From positions 1-64,000 of the forward strand of contig JAOPYK010000012.1 of the NCBI GenBank assembly GCA_025964695.1: 64,000 bases of DNA. Direction: 5' to 3'. This stretch comes from Streptosporangiaceae bacterium. GTDB taxonomy: Bacteria; Actinomycetota; Actinomycetes; Streptosporangiales; Streptosporangiaceae. Shown here piece by piece: positions 1-9,633 of this stretch; positions within the stretch are counted from its first letter, which is position 1, and each line of letters starts with the position of its first letter. The notes beneath the pieces were generated by a model that saw only the letters and a program-made list of their open reading frames with translations, was not told where the DNA came from and did no database searches. The position numbers and the translations under genes are program-made.

Positions 1-186
1 CCGCCTGGCGAGGGCGCGTGGCCGCAGCAGCGCCAGCGCCGCCGCCGCGCAGACCCCGGCGGTCGTGTAGGCGGCCCATGTCGGACAGCCCATGAGTACG
101 AGCGCCGCCAGCCACACCGCCACGGCCGGTGGCACCAGCCGGAGGTCGTGGCCCCCGGCCGTGGCCGGCGGCTCAGACCCGGACAC
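1..186 (-). CDS. comEC: ComEC/Rec2 DNA uptake channel, N-terminus only (cut by window edge)
   Basis: The reading frame opens with GTG at 186, overlapping the last codons of comEA by 14 nt, and stays open for 62 codons to the window edge. After a short Gly/Pro leader it becomes hydrophobic (VAVWLAALVLMG and ALALLRPRALA), as expected for the first membrane helices of ComEC. Position directly after comEA in the same direction is the classic competence arrangement. The start and identity rest mainly on this context because the catalytic and channel parts lie outside the window. Confidence 0.7.
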   Translation of the reverse strand, partial: MSGSEPPATAGGHDLRLVPPAVAVWLAALVLMGCPTWAAYTTAGVCAAAALALLRPRALARR

Positions 187-1039
187 GTTCCTTGAGGTCG
201 GCGAACCGCCGGGCACCGATCCCGCTGACCTGGCGGAGGTCTTCGACGGCGCGGAACCCGCCCTGCTGCGTCCTGAAGTCGATGATCCGCTGAGCGAGTA
301 CGGGGCCCACCCCGGGGAGCCGCTGGATCTGCTCGGAGGTCGCCGCGTTGAGGTCCAGTGCGGCCGCCGGGTCGCCGCCGCCCGGGTCCGGCCCTCCCGC
401 GGCGGCCGGTCCCGCCGGGGCCGCCGGCGCGCCCGGGACCCCGACGAGGATCTGCTCCCCGTCCACGACTTTGCGGGCCAGATTGAGCGTCCCCGTGCCC
501 GCGCCGGGCCGTACTCCGCCGGCCGCCTTGATCGCATCGGTCACCCGCGCCCCTGGCGGCAGGGTCACCACGCCGGGGCTGCGGACCCGTCCGGCGACGT
601 GCACGACCACCGGCGGGGACGCCGCCGCGGGCCCGGCCGCACCCGGGCCCCGGCCGGGGGCGTCGGCCGGGACGGCGAGCGAGGCCACCCCCGCGGACAC
701 CGGTGCGGACACCCGGCCGGACACAGGAGCGGGCTCCGGGTGCGGCCGGGAGAGCCACAGGCAGCCTCCGGCGACCAGTGCCGCCCCGATCCCGGCCACG
801 ATGAGCGCCCGCGCCCCCGGCAGGCCGGGATCGGCCCGTCCGCTCTCCAGCAGCCGCCGGAGCGCCCCCCAGCGCTCCGGCGGCGCGCCCGGCCCGTCTC
901 CGTCGGCGGGATCGCCTTGGGGCGCCCGTGGCGACGACCGTGACGAGGCCGCGGGAGGGCGCGGCGGCTCCTCGCCCAGCGCCGTGGCGAGCCGTTCCCC
1001 GGCGGTGGCGTCGGTCCCGCCCGCATCCAGGAATCTCAT
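173..1039 (-). CDS. comEA: ComEA-like helix-hairpin-helix DNA-binding protein
   Basis: This 288-residue protein binds double-stranded DNA at the cell surface and hands it to ComEC. Residues 1-60 are charged and cytoplasmic-looking. A single membrane anchor follows at about 78-96 (ALIVAGIGAALVAGG). A Pro/Ala-rich linker leads to a SLBB-type domain (VVVHVAGRVRSPGVVTLPPG, then VTDAIKAAGG). The C-terminal 60 residues are paired helix-hairpin-helix motifs (LNAATSEQIQRLPGVGPVLA and VSGIGARRFADLKERV). Natural transformation is not generally shown in filamentous actinomycetes, so the physiological role is uncertain even though the family call is firm. Confidence 0.9.
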   Translation of the reverse strand: MRFLDAGGTDATAGERLATALGEEPPRPPAASSRSSPRAPQGDPADGDGPGAPPERWGALRRLLESGRADPGLPGARALIVAGIGAALVAGGCLWLSRPHPEPAPVSGRVSAPVSAGVASLAVPADAPGRGPGAAGPAAASPPVVVHVAGRVRSPGVVTLPPGARVTDAIKAAGGVRPGAGTGTLNLARKVVDGEQILVGVPGAPAAPAGPAAAGGPDPGGGDPAAALDLNAATSEQIQRLPGVGPVLAQRIIDFRTQQGGFRAVEDLRQVSGIGARRFADLKERVRV

Positions 1040-1135
1040 ACGCCCGACGCTAGGAACGCCCGCGCCGCTCCGGCACCCTCCCGGTGAATTGTGGATAACC
1101 GGTCCGCGCGATCTTGCCGCGACGGAGAAGAGGCG

Positions 1136-2152
1136 TCACGCCAGGCCCTGAGCCTGCGCCACGAGTTCGTACGACCGGATGCGGGCCTTGGGGTCGCTCA
1201 CATTCGTCGAGATCATCAGCTCGTCGGCCGCCGTGCGGGACTGGAGGTCCGCGAGCCCGGCGCGGACGGCGTCGGGGTCACCGACCACATGCGACCCGGT
1301 GAACATCTCGATGGCCTGGCGCTCCTGGGGCGTGTAGGGATAGGCGAGGGCCTCCTGCGGGGTCGGCAGCAGGCCGGGGTTGCCCGAGCGCAGCCGGAGT
1401 ACGGACAACCCCATGGGTGCGGCCAGCCGGCGGGCCTCCGCGTCGGTGTCGGCGCACACCACCGCCGCCGTCACCATCGCGTATGGCCGGTCCAGTACCG
1501 CTGACGGCCGGAATGACGAGCGGTAGAGCTCCATCGCCGGGACCGTGTGCTGGGCACTGAAGTGATGGGCGAACGCGAACGGCAGGCCGAGCATCCCGGC
1601 GAGCTGGGCGCTGTAGCCGCTGGAGCCGAGCAGCCAGATGGCCGGGCTGGCGGCCCCGGCCGGTACCGCACGGACCTGGCGGAACGGGTGGTCGTCGGGG
1701 AACGAGCCGCCGAGAAAGGCCATGAGCTCCCCGAGTTCCGCGGGGAAGTCGTCGACGGAGGTGGGCCGGCGCAGCGCGTGGGCTGTCAGCGGGTCGGTGC
1801 CCGGTGCCCGGCCGATCCCCAGGTCGATCCGGCCGGGATGCAGGGCCTCCAGCATGCCGAACTGCTCGGCCACCACGAGGGGCGCGTGGTTGGGCAGCAT
1901 GACGCCGCCGGAGCCGAGCCGCAGGGTGGTGGTGGCCTGGGCGAGGTGCGCGATCAGCACTGCGGGGGCCGAACTCGCGATGCCCGGCATGCCATGGTGC
2001 TCGGCCACCCAATAACGGTGGTAGCCGAGGTCCTCCGCGGCCCGGGCCAGGTCGGTGCTGCCCTGCAGCGCCTCCGTGGGAGTGGTGTCGCTGCCCACCG
2101 GTGCGACGTCGAGCACGGAGAGGGGGAGACGGCGCGCGTCGGGATCTGTCAC
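1136..2152 (-). CDS. LLM-class flavin-dependent oxidoreductase (luciferase-like monooxygenase)
   Basis: This is a 338-residue bacterial-luciferase-fold enzyme expected to use FMN or F420. The N-terminus has the family signature LSVLDVAPVGSDTTPTEAL, then RYWVAEHHGMPGIASSAP, the substrate-binding strand LRLGSGGVMLPNHAPL, and HPGRIDLGIGRAPGTD. These match the MsnO8/YhbW-type subgroup. Its substrate cannot be read from sequence. It lies 96 nt upstream of comEA on the same strand and diverges from holA across 95 nt, so any link to DNA uptake is probably accidental. Confidence 0.88.
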   Translation of the reverse strand: MTDPDARRLPLSVLDVAPVGSDTTPTEALQGSTDLARAAEDLGYHRYWVAEHHGMPGIASSAPAVLIAHLAQATTTLRLGSGGVMLPNHAPLVVAEQFGMLEALHPGRIDLGIGRAPGTDPLTAHALRRPTSVDDFPAELGELMAFLGGSFPDDHPFRQVRAVPAGAASPAIWLLGSSGYSAQLAGMLGLPFAFAHHFSAQHTVPAMELYRSSFRPSAVLDRPYAMVTAAVVCADTDAEARRLAAPMGLSVLRLRSGNPGLLPTPQEALAYPYTPQERQAIEMFTGSHVVGDPDAVRAGLADLQSRTAADELMISTNVSDPKARIRSYELVAQAQGLA

Positions 2153-2247
2153 GTCAATGCCAACCGGCGACAGGCCTCGGGGATTCCGTCACCTCAGGGG
2201 CGGCCGGAGCGGCGCGAGCGCCCCGGGGGCCGTGACATGCTGCTGGG

Positions 2248-3204
2248 GTGTCTTCGGAAGCCGTCACCCTGGTCGTCGGGGACGAGGAACTGCTCGCGGA
2301 ACGGGCCATCGGCGAGGTGGTCGCCTCGGTGCGCGCCCGCGACCCCGAGGTCGAGGTGGTGGATCTCACCCCGTCGACACTGGAGATCGGCAAGCTCGTC
2401 GAGCTGACCTCGCCCTCGCTGTTCGGCGGCGGCCGGGTCCTCGTGCTGCGGTCGGCGCAGGACCTCGGCAAGGACCTCGTCGCGGAGATCACCGCCTACG
2501 CCAGGGACCCGGCCGACGACATCGCCCTGGTGGTCGTCCATCAGGGCGGCCCCAAGGGCAAGGCGCTGCTGGACGCCCTGGGAAAGACGGGAGCGCGCAA
2601 GGTCGCCTGTCCGAAGATCAAACCGGGGGAGCGGGCCGCCTTCGCCCGGGCCGAGGTGCGCCGCGCCGGAGGTTCCATCAGCGCGAACGCCGCCCAGGTC
2701 CTGCTCGACGCGGTCGGCTCGGACCTGCGTGAGGTGGCCGCCGCCTGTAGTCAGCTGATGGCCGACACCGGCGGCAAGATCGATGACGCGGCCGTCGCCC
2801 GCTACTACCGGGGCCGGGCCGAGGTCAGCGGGTTCAACGTGGCCGACAGCGCGATCGAGGGACGGCTGGCCGAGGCCCTCGAACAGCTCCGCTGGGCGCT
2901 CGGCACCGGAGTGGCGCCGGTGCTCATCGCCAGCGCCCTCGCCCAGGGCCTGCGGGCGCTGGCCAAGGTCGGCGGCGCGCCCAGGGGCCTGCGCGGGGCC
3001 GGGCTGGCCAAGGAGCTCGGCATGCCGCCGTGGAAGATCGACCGGGTGCAGCGGCAGCTGCGCGGCTGGACCGGCCAGGGGGTGGCGCACGCGCTCAGCA
3101 TGATCGCCGAGACCGACGCCCAGGTCAAGGGCGGCGCCGCCGACAGTGCGTACGCCCTCGAAAAGGCCGTCGCCGAGATCGTCCGCGCCCGTTCATTGCG
3201 CTGA
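2248..3204 (+). CDS. holA: DNA polymerase III subunit delta
   Basis: This 318-residue protein is the clamp-loader subunit that opens the beta sliding clamp. The N-terminus (VTLVVGDEELLAERAI) is the AAA+-like fold without a working P-loop, as usual for delta. It is followed by SPSLFGGGRVLVLRSAQDL and the C-terminal helical collar (ALRALAKVGGAPRGL, then KEL.MPPWKIDRVQRQLRGW). GTG at 2248 gives the expected length. It sits between comEA and rpsT, the standard actinobacterial position. Its end overlaps the tail of a LysR remnant on the other strand by 12 nt. Confidence 0.95.
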   Translation: MSSEAVTLVVGDEELLAERAIGEVVASVRARDPEVEVVDLTPSTLEIGKLVELTSPSLFGGGRVLVLRSAQDLGKDLVAEITAYARDPADDIALVVVHQGGPKGKALLDALGKTGARKVACPKIKPGERAAFARAEVRRAGGSISANAAQVLLDAVGSDLREVAAACSQLMADTGGKIDDAAVARYYRGRAEVSGFNVADSAIEGRLAEALEQLRWALGTGVAPVLIASALAQGLRALAKVGGAPRGLRGAGLAKELGMPPWKIDRVQRQLRGWTGQGVAHALSMIAETDAQVKGGAADSAYALEKAVAEIVRARSLR

Positions 3205-3478
3205 GAGCCGGGCTCGGAGCGCGCCGAGGATCCCGGCCACGGGCGGGTCGTCCGCACGTCCGGGCAGGTACATGGCGTGGTACTGCACGGGCTGGAGGTC
3301 GGTGATCTCTCGCTGGACCAGCCCCGCCGGTGGGTGCACACAGCCGTTGACGACGGCGAGACCGACGCCGAGGGTCACGAAGTGCAGCATCAGCGGCCAG
3401 CCCCCGGCCTCGACCGCGACCGACCACTCGGCCCCCGCCGCGCGCAGCGCCGGTTCCAGCGCGATCCGTTGGCGCTCA
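3193..3478 (-). pseudogene. LysR-family regulator, C-terminal remnant
   Basis: About 95 codons encode only the end of a LysR effector-binding domain: EPALRAAGAEWSVAVEAGG, then GVGLAVVNGCVHPPAGLV, then ILGALRARLSAQ and a stop. The HTH domain and the first half of the effector domain are absent. The frame has no start of its own and emerges directly from the 3' end of the kptA remnant, with the two reading frames crossing near 3465-3478. It is out of frame with kptA, so no fusion protein is made. A short ORF could start at the ATG at 3390 but would lack a DNA-binding domain. Confidence 0.75.
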
Positions 3479-3680
3479 CCCGGAACTCGAAGCCGTCCAC
3501 GACCATCGCGGCGGCGTCGACGGTGAGCACCACGGGCCGTCCGCGGCGGGCGCCCACCCGGCGGGCGGTCTCGGCAGAGGCCCAGCCCTCGTCATCGAGT
3601 TCGAGCCCGATGCGCTCCGGCCGGTGACGCAGATGCCGGGCGAGATACTTGGAGATCTTCACGACGCGCCGCTCGTCCAC
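3465..3680 (-). pseudogene. kptA: RNA 2'-phosphotransferase (KptA/Tpt1) with internal deletion
   Basis: Residues 1-34 are a good KptA N-terminus (KISKYLARHLRHRPERIGLE, DDEGW), including the LRH Arg-His pair. Residues 36-72 match the far C-terminus (GARRGRPVVLTVDAAAM, then FRVSANG). Roughly 100-110 residues expected between them, including the middle catalytic arginine region, are missing, so a working NAD+-dependent phosphotransferase cannot be made. The frame then runs on through out-of-frame LysR sequence for about 24 codons. This is a decayed gene, based on family alignment from memory. Confidence 0.72.
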
Positions 3681-3766
3681 GCATCCATTCTCCGCCGGGT
3701 GCGCCGGACAACACGACGAGACCGCTTCCCCTGCGGGATGCGGCCTGGTGTCGCGGAAGGCGGGTC

Positions 3767-4033
3767 CTACTTGGCCGAGGAAGCGGCCAGCTTGGCGATC
3801 GCCGACTTGCGGTTCGCCGCCTGGTTCTTGTGGATGACGCCCTTGCTGGCGGCCTTGTCCAGCTTGCGGGTGGCGTGGCGCAGCGCGGCGGTCGTCGCGT
3901 CGGCGTCGCCGGCCTCAGCCGCCTCACGGAACTTGCGGATCGCCGTCTTCAGCTCGGACTTGACCGCCTTGTTGCGCAGGCGGGCCTTCTCGTTCTGCTT
4001 GTTGCGCTTGATCTGGGACTTGATGTTCGCCAC
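3767..4033 (-). CDS. rpsT: 30S ribosomal protein S20
   Basis: This small basic 88-residue protein binds 16S rRNA at the base of the 30S body. The start is the GTG at 4033 ([20 protein letters not shown]), the conserved S20 N-terminus. Longer in-frame starts would add about 40 unrelated residues. The whole chain is helical and Lys/Arg/Ala-rich, ending [10 protein letters not shown] promoter-like pair lies about 100 nt upstream. It is flanked by holA and lepA in the order common to actinobacteria. Confidence 0.96.
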   Translation of the reverse strand: MANIKSQIKRNKQNEKARLRNKAVKSELKTAIRKFREAAEAGDADATTAALRHATRKLDKAASKGVIHKNQAANRKSAIAKLAASSAK

Positions 4034-4460
4034 GAAGGAAGCCTCGGAGTTCAGAAAGTGATCGGATGGGGCGCGCGATCCGCCTGGCGGCGAACCTCCG
4101 GCACGACACACGCGCCACACGCAGTCAGTCAGACTACCAAGGAGGCGGCCCAACCCTCAAACCGGCGAGAAAATCACCGTGTGCGGCGCGAGAAGGTGGG
4201 CGGGCGACGGCATCCGCTGACTGACGCCGCCGCCCGCGACTCGCCCCACGCCTCAGGCGGCGTTCCGAGACGTGGCGCATGACAAGAACCTTAGGAAGCC
4301 GGATATCCCGGCCGCATGGGGCGTGAGTCCCGCCGTCCACGGGAACCTACGCGGGCGTTGGCGCAGACCATGCGACGCGGCATGGGACGATGGAAGACGC
4401 AAGATCTCCGTTTCCGACCGCCTGCCGACCCGCCGAGCCCAATCATCTCCAAGGACATGC
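4034..4460. other. Intergenic region between rpsT and lepA (427 bp)
   Basis: This divergent promoter region holds the rpsT promoter candidate at 4131-4160 and the Shine-Dalgarno AAGGAC at 4451-4456 serving lepA. An in-frame extension of lepA back to 4272 exists, but its translation is low-quality Arg-rich sequence unlike EF4. I see no further gene or RNA in it. Confidence 0.6.
4131..4160 (-). promoter_or_regulatory. Candidate sigma-70-type promoter of rpsT
   Basis: On the minus strand a -35-like TTGAGG (4160-4155) and a -10-like TAGTCT (4136-4131) are separated by 18 bp. Transcription would begin near 4124, giving a leader of about 90 nt before the rpsT GTG. Pattern match only. Confidence 0.4.
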
Positions 4461-6302
<1,842 letters not shown>

Positions 6303-6317
6303 GCGGCCTTCGGCCGC
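6303..6317 (+). terminator. Hairpin directly after the lepA stop
   Basis: GCGGCC and GGCCGC pair around a 3-nt loop right after the stop codon. No U-run follows, which is common in high-GC actinomycetes. It lies between the two copies of the lepA 3' repeat. Confidence 0.5.
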
Positions 6318-6420
6318 GGGCAAGAAGCGGATAGGTGTTGGCTTTGGGCCGGGTCGAGGTTCCGCAGGAGGCCTTCGTGGCCGCGTTGTCGACCGGTGCG
6401 ACGGGGGAGAAGAGTAAGAA
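6318..6420 (+). repeat. lepA 3'-end repeat, copy 2 (non-coding duplicate)
   Basis: This partial second copy of the lepA tail carries its own in-phase end (AAGAAATAA instead of AAGAAGTAG). It is followed at 6424-6444 by an ACCGG...CCGGT hairpin with a TTT/AAA inner stem, terminator-like. It has no start codon or upstream coding part. It marks a small duplication or recombination scar. Confidence 0.9.
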
Positions 6421-6479
6421 ATAACCGGCTTTTGGCAAACCGGTGGTGACGAAGCGCATACATCGGAACACTGAAAGTC

Positions 6480-7349
6480 GTGGGTCACACGTTGCTACAT
6501 CAGGTTCTCGTCTCCGATCTCGTAGTTCCGATCATCCTCGCGGAGGCACCGGAACATCGATCACTGACACAGTTCGGCGCGCGCCCGTCCGAGGGCACCT
6601 GGCTGCGCCCCGATCTGGTGGTCGCGAGGCGGGAGCAGTTCCGCGGCGATCGCCCCTACGTCCTGGGTGTTCCGCTGCTGGTGGTCGAGGTGGCGTCGGA
6701 CGCGTCGCTGGCGCGTGACCTCGGTGCCAAGAAGGACCTGTGGGCGCGCATCGGCGTCCCGTCGTACTGGGTCGTCCATCTGCGCGGCCAGGAACCCGAG
6801 CTGTACGTCTTCGAACTCGCCGACGGCCGCTACGCGGAGCAGGCCCGGCTGGGCTGGGGCGAGTCCCTGTGGGTGACCGAGCCTTTCAAGATCGAGCTCT
6901 CGATGGACCAGATGTTCGGGCGGCTCCCGCCCAAGCTCGCCGCGAACTGGAGAGGGAACATGACCAGGAACTCCGTACCGGGGCTGCCTCCGGCGGACGA
7001 AGAGATCCCCGCTGACGTGTTCGGCGCCCGCTGGCCGACCGGAGCGGAGAAGACCGAACTGGAGGACGGTCGTCCCGTCTTCTACGGTACGTGGGACGAA
7101 CGCGATGTGGAGGTCGCCCGGCGCACCTATCCCGGCCGGGTCGTACTGCTCGATCAGGAGCCGGGTCAGCCCGGCACGCTCCGCGTTCTGCCGTCGGGCG
7201 AGCCGTCCGTCCAGCCGGCCGCCGAGCCGTCGGTGGAGGTGCCCACGGCATTGGACGGCGCCGGGACGACGGACACCGGCATGACCGGAGTGGCCGCGGG
7301 GGGCACCCCCGAGCCCACGATCATCAAGATCGCGGTAGCGGGCGAATAG
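6480..7349 (+). CDS. Uma2-family (DUF820) PD-(D/E)xK nuclease-like protein, N-terminally short
   Basis: The 289-residue product contains the Uma2 nuclease-like core: WLRPDLVVARRE (Asp), VPLLVVEVASDAS (Glu) and RDLGAKKDLWARIGVPSYWV (Lys). The usual first 40-45 residues, with a YELVDG-like motif and a conserved His, are missing. The GTG start at 6480 comes only 60 bp after the duplicated lepA tail. Beyond residue 160 there is an unrecognised acidic and Pro/Gly-rich extension of about 125 residues. Uma2 proteins are abundant in actinomycetes and cyanobacteria and their function is largely unknown. This one may be a truncated relic or still expressed. Confidence 0.7.
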   Translation: MGHTLLHQVLVSDLVVPIILAEAPEHRSLTQFGARPSEGTWLRPDLVVARREQFRGDRPYVLGVPLLVVEVASDASLARDLGAKKDLWARIGVPSYWVVHLRGQEPELYVFELADGRYAEQARLGWGESLWVTEPFKIELSMDQMFGRLPPKLAANWRGNMTRNSVPGLPPADEEIPADVFGARWPTGAEKTELEDGRPVFYGTWDERDVEVARRTYPGRVVLLDQEPGQPGTLRVLPSGEPSVQPAAEPSVEVPTALDGAGTTDTGMTGVAAGGTPEPTIIKIAVAGE

Positions 7350-7352
7350 CCC

Positions 7353-7763
7353 CTACTTCACCAGCGGCCAGGCTACGAACCTCGGCACCCGGTACCAGTC
7401 GCCCTGGTTGGCGGCCATGGCGGCTTTGATCAGGAATGCCAGGCTGACCAGCGAGAAGAGCGCCGGAAACCACAGCAGCGTGAGGCTGCTCTGCGCCAGC
7501 AGGCCGCCGATCAGCCAGACGGCGGCTCCGGTGAGGCCGAGGTTGAGCCCCTGGGCGGCATGCCGCCGGACGAAGGGCGAACGGGCCTTCAGCAGGTAGA
7601 CGATCCCGGGGGCCACGAACGCGAGGATGAACTGCCCCAGGTACGCGCCCAGCGCCCAGGTCCGGTCGTCATGGGTCGGACGTCCCGGGTGCCGGTATCC
7701 GGGGGGCAGTTGCAGGGTCTGCGGAGAGCGGTGGCCAGATGGCGGGGAATACCCGTAGGCCAT
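7353..7763 (-). CDS. DUF4870 small membrane protein
   Basis: This 136-residue protein has a Pro/His-rich cytoplasmic N-terminus (1-35) followed by three to four hydrophobic segments. The DUF4870 hallmarks are ALGAYLGQFI, IVYLLKARSPFVRRHAAQGL and the C-terminal [18 protein letters not shown]. No enzyme function is known for the family, which resembles Tic20-type membrane proteins. A longer paralogue lies at 14874-15596. It ends 3 nt from the convergent Uma2 gene and diverges from the MOSC gene across 81 nt. Confidence 0.85.
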   Translation of the reverse strand: MAYGYSPPSGHRSPQTLQLPPGYRHPGRPTHDDRTWALGAYLGQFILAFVAPGIVYLLKARSPFVRRHAAQGLNLGLTGAAVWLIGGLLAQSSLTLLWFPALFSLVSLAFLIKAAMAANQGDWYRVPRFVAWPLVK

Positions 7764-7844
7764 GAGAGCTCCTTTCGAATGTCGTCCCGCTTAGATGTAC
7801 GGACCCGCAAATCGGTTCGCCTCATGCCTCGGGAGTTGAGTAGC

Positions 7845-8486
7845 GTGACCGGCATGGGGCAGATCCTTACGGTCAACGTGGGCCATGCCGTGGACGCCGC
7901 CTGGGCAGGGCGGATCAAACGCACCGCGATCGACAAGCAGCCGGTCTCCGGCCGGGTCCCCGTACGGCCGCTGGGCATCGGTGACGACGAACAGGCCGAC
8001 CATGAGCATCACGGCGGCGCCGACCAGGCTGTCTACGCGTATGCCCGCGAGGATCTGGACTGGTGGCAGGAACGGCTCGGCCGGGACCTGCGAAACGGAA
8101 TCTTCGGTGAGAACCTCACCGTCATGGGTCTCGACGTCAACGGTGCCATGATCGGCGAGCGCTGGCAGGTAGGCGGTGCCCTGCTGGAGGTCACCTCACC
8201 CCGGGTCCCCTGCGGGGTCTTCCGCAACTGGATGAACGAGAAGGGCTGGGCCAAGCGGTTCACCGAGGCCGAGCGGACCGGCGCCTACTTCCGGGTGATC
8301 GAGGAGGGCGAGGTCGCCGCCGGCGACCCGGCCGTCATCGAACACCGGCCCGAGGACGGCGTCACCGTCACCCAGTCGTTCCACGCCTACCACGGCGATC
8401 AGGACCTCATGCGCCGTCTGCTCAAGGTGCCGGGTCTGAGCGAGAAGTGGCAGCCGATAGCCGACCACGTCCTCCGCCGCGCCTGA
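7845..8486 (+). CDS. MOSC domain protein, YiiM-like
   Basis: MOSC domains bind molybdenum cofactor or sulfur. YiiM-type proteins detoxify N-hydroxylated bases. Diagnostic stretches are HHGGADQAVYAYAREDLDWW, GIFGENLTVMGLDVNGAMIG and the conserved Cys in SPRVPCGVFRNW. A C-terminal helical extension (MRRLLKVPGLSEKW) is typical of YiiM. I chose GTG 7845 because GGGAG lies 9 nt upstream. ATG 7854 is the alternative. The gene stands alone, diverging from the DUF4870 gene. Confidence 0.87.
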   Translation: MTGMGQILTVNVGHAVDAAWAGRIKRTAIDKQPVSGRVPVRPLGIGDDEQADHEHHGGADQAVYAYAREDLDWWQERLGRDLRNGIFGENLTVMGLDVNGAMIGERWQVGGALLEVTSPRVPCGVFRNWMNEKGWAKRFTEAERTGAYFRVIEEGEVAAGDPAVIEHRPEDGVTVTQSFHAYHGDQDLMRRLLKVPGLSEKWQPIADHVLRRA

Positions 8487-8509
8487 GCCGTACGCGCTCG
8501 ACGGCGTAC

Positions 8510-8553
8510 CTCGCCGGCCGGCTTGCCGGAACCGCGCTGGGCCGGCTGGCGAG
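8510..8553. terminator. Imperfect inverted repeat between convergent genes
   Basis: CTCGCCGGCCGG (8510-8521) pairs with CCGGCTGGCGAG (8542-8553), 11 of 12 positions, between the MOSC and GNAT genes. It is placed to end transcription from both sides. Confidence 0.5.
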
Positions 8554-8560
8554 TGCACGA

Positions 8561-9421
8561 TCAGGAACCGCTGGGGGCTGGGAAGGCGAGCATGAGCCGA
8601 TCGATCACAGGGCGGTATCCGAGCCGCTGGTAGATGCTGTTGCTGGTCGGGTTGGCCAGATCGGTGAAGAGTACGACGTCGCGGGCACCGGCGCCCAACG
8701 CCGACCGGGTGACGGCTGCCGTGACGGCGGCGCCGTAGCCTTGGCGCCGATGTTCGGGGGGAGTGTAGACGGGTGCGATCCGGGCCATGTCCGCCACGAC
8801 GCGGGTCCGTCCCGCCAGCGACATGGGGACGCTATCGATCTCCCACAGTGTGATGCCGCCGTAGCCGATCTTGTCGTCGACCAACAGTGCGTTCACGCCC
8901 CCGGGACCTTGGGACTCCTGCTGGAACGCCTCGAGCCAGGCCAGCACGAGGCTGTGATCGGAAGCGGTGGCGATGCGCGGTGTCCCCGGGGGAAGCGGTT
9001 TCGGTGCCTCGAGCCGTTCCAACCGGTACAACCGCTGACGCATCCGCACTTCGCCGGCCGTGCCCGTTCGGCGCTCCCAGGCCGCCGCGAATGCCTGGGC
9101 CACGACCTGGTCGGCGTTGACCCCGGGCAGGGATCCCTGATCGCCGGCCAGGACGTCGGCGAGTTCTCGCGCCGCGCGCTCGGGCATGGCGCTGAGGAGT
9201 ATCGGATAGGGGCGAGTGTGCAGGAAGATCCCGCCGACCTCGCCGGCGTCGGGACGCCACCAGCCGAACACCGCGTCCGCGTTGCCGTAGACATCGGTTC
9301 CCTGTGCCCGCAAGGTCTCGGCCACGCTGAGCGGCACGGTGTTCCCGGCGGGATCCGCACGCAGGAAGTCCCCCGCCTCCGCGAGGTACTCCTCAAGATC
9401 CTTCGTAATGGTCCAGGCCAT
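8561..9421 (-). CDS. GNAT-family N-acetyltransferase
   Basis: This is a 286-residue protein. The C-terminal half (about 145-280) is a GNAT fold with the acetyl-CoA loop VYTPPEHRRQGYGAAVTAAV (motif A, R/Q-x-x-G-x-G/A) and the later LFTDLANPTSNSIYQRLGYR. The N-terminal half is an unassigned alpha/beta domain with VFGWWRPDAGEVGGIFL, common in actinobacterial two-part GNATs. The substrate is unknown. The start ATG 9421 faces the pfkB-type gene across 212 bp, so the two are divergent. Confidence 0.85.
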   Translation of the reverse strand: MAWTITKDLEEYLAEAGDFLRADPAGNTVPLSVAETLRAQGTDVYGNADAVFGWWRPDAGEVGGIFLHTRPYPILLSAMPERAARELADVLAGDQGSLPGVNADQVVAQAFAAAWERRTGTAGEVRMRQRLYRLERLEAPKPLPPGTPRIATASDHSLVLAWLEAFQQESQGPGGVNALLVDDKIGYGGITLWEIDSVPMSLAGRTRVVADMARIAPVYTPPEHRRQGYGAAVTAAVTRSALGAGARDVVLFTDLANPTSNSIYQRLGYRPVIDRLMLAFPAPSGS

Positions 9422-9449
9422 ACCCCATGATCTGCGCCATCGACGTTCA

Positions 9450-9493
9450 CCGCACCCTGTTTTCTACGGTGCGGAGCGGCGGTGCGGAGCGGC
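9450..9493. repeat. Short hairpin and 13-bp tandem duplication
   Basis: CCGCACC (9450-9456) pairs with GGTGCGG (9468-9474). GGTGCGGAGCGGC occurs twice in tandem at 9468-9480 and 9481-9493. Both lie in the divergent promoter region between the GNAT and PfkB genes. Function unknown. Confidence 0.7.
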
Positions 9494-9633
9494 GCGAGGT
9501 CGCATCTGCAGGTTGTCCCGCCGAATGGGGGGGAAGCAGTGCCGGGGTGGGGAGAAGAATGTGACGTGGTCGGGCACCTGGTGTCAGGCGTGATGGCCGG
9601 ACCCGTGAGTTCGAACCCTGGAGAGAGGCAGCC

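Noticed and set aside
9602-9620. tRNA-like T-arm motif GTGAGTTCGAACCCTGG before the PfkB gene
   Set aside because: The bases flanking TTCGAAC do not pair, and no acceptor, D or anticodon arm can be built upstream.
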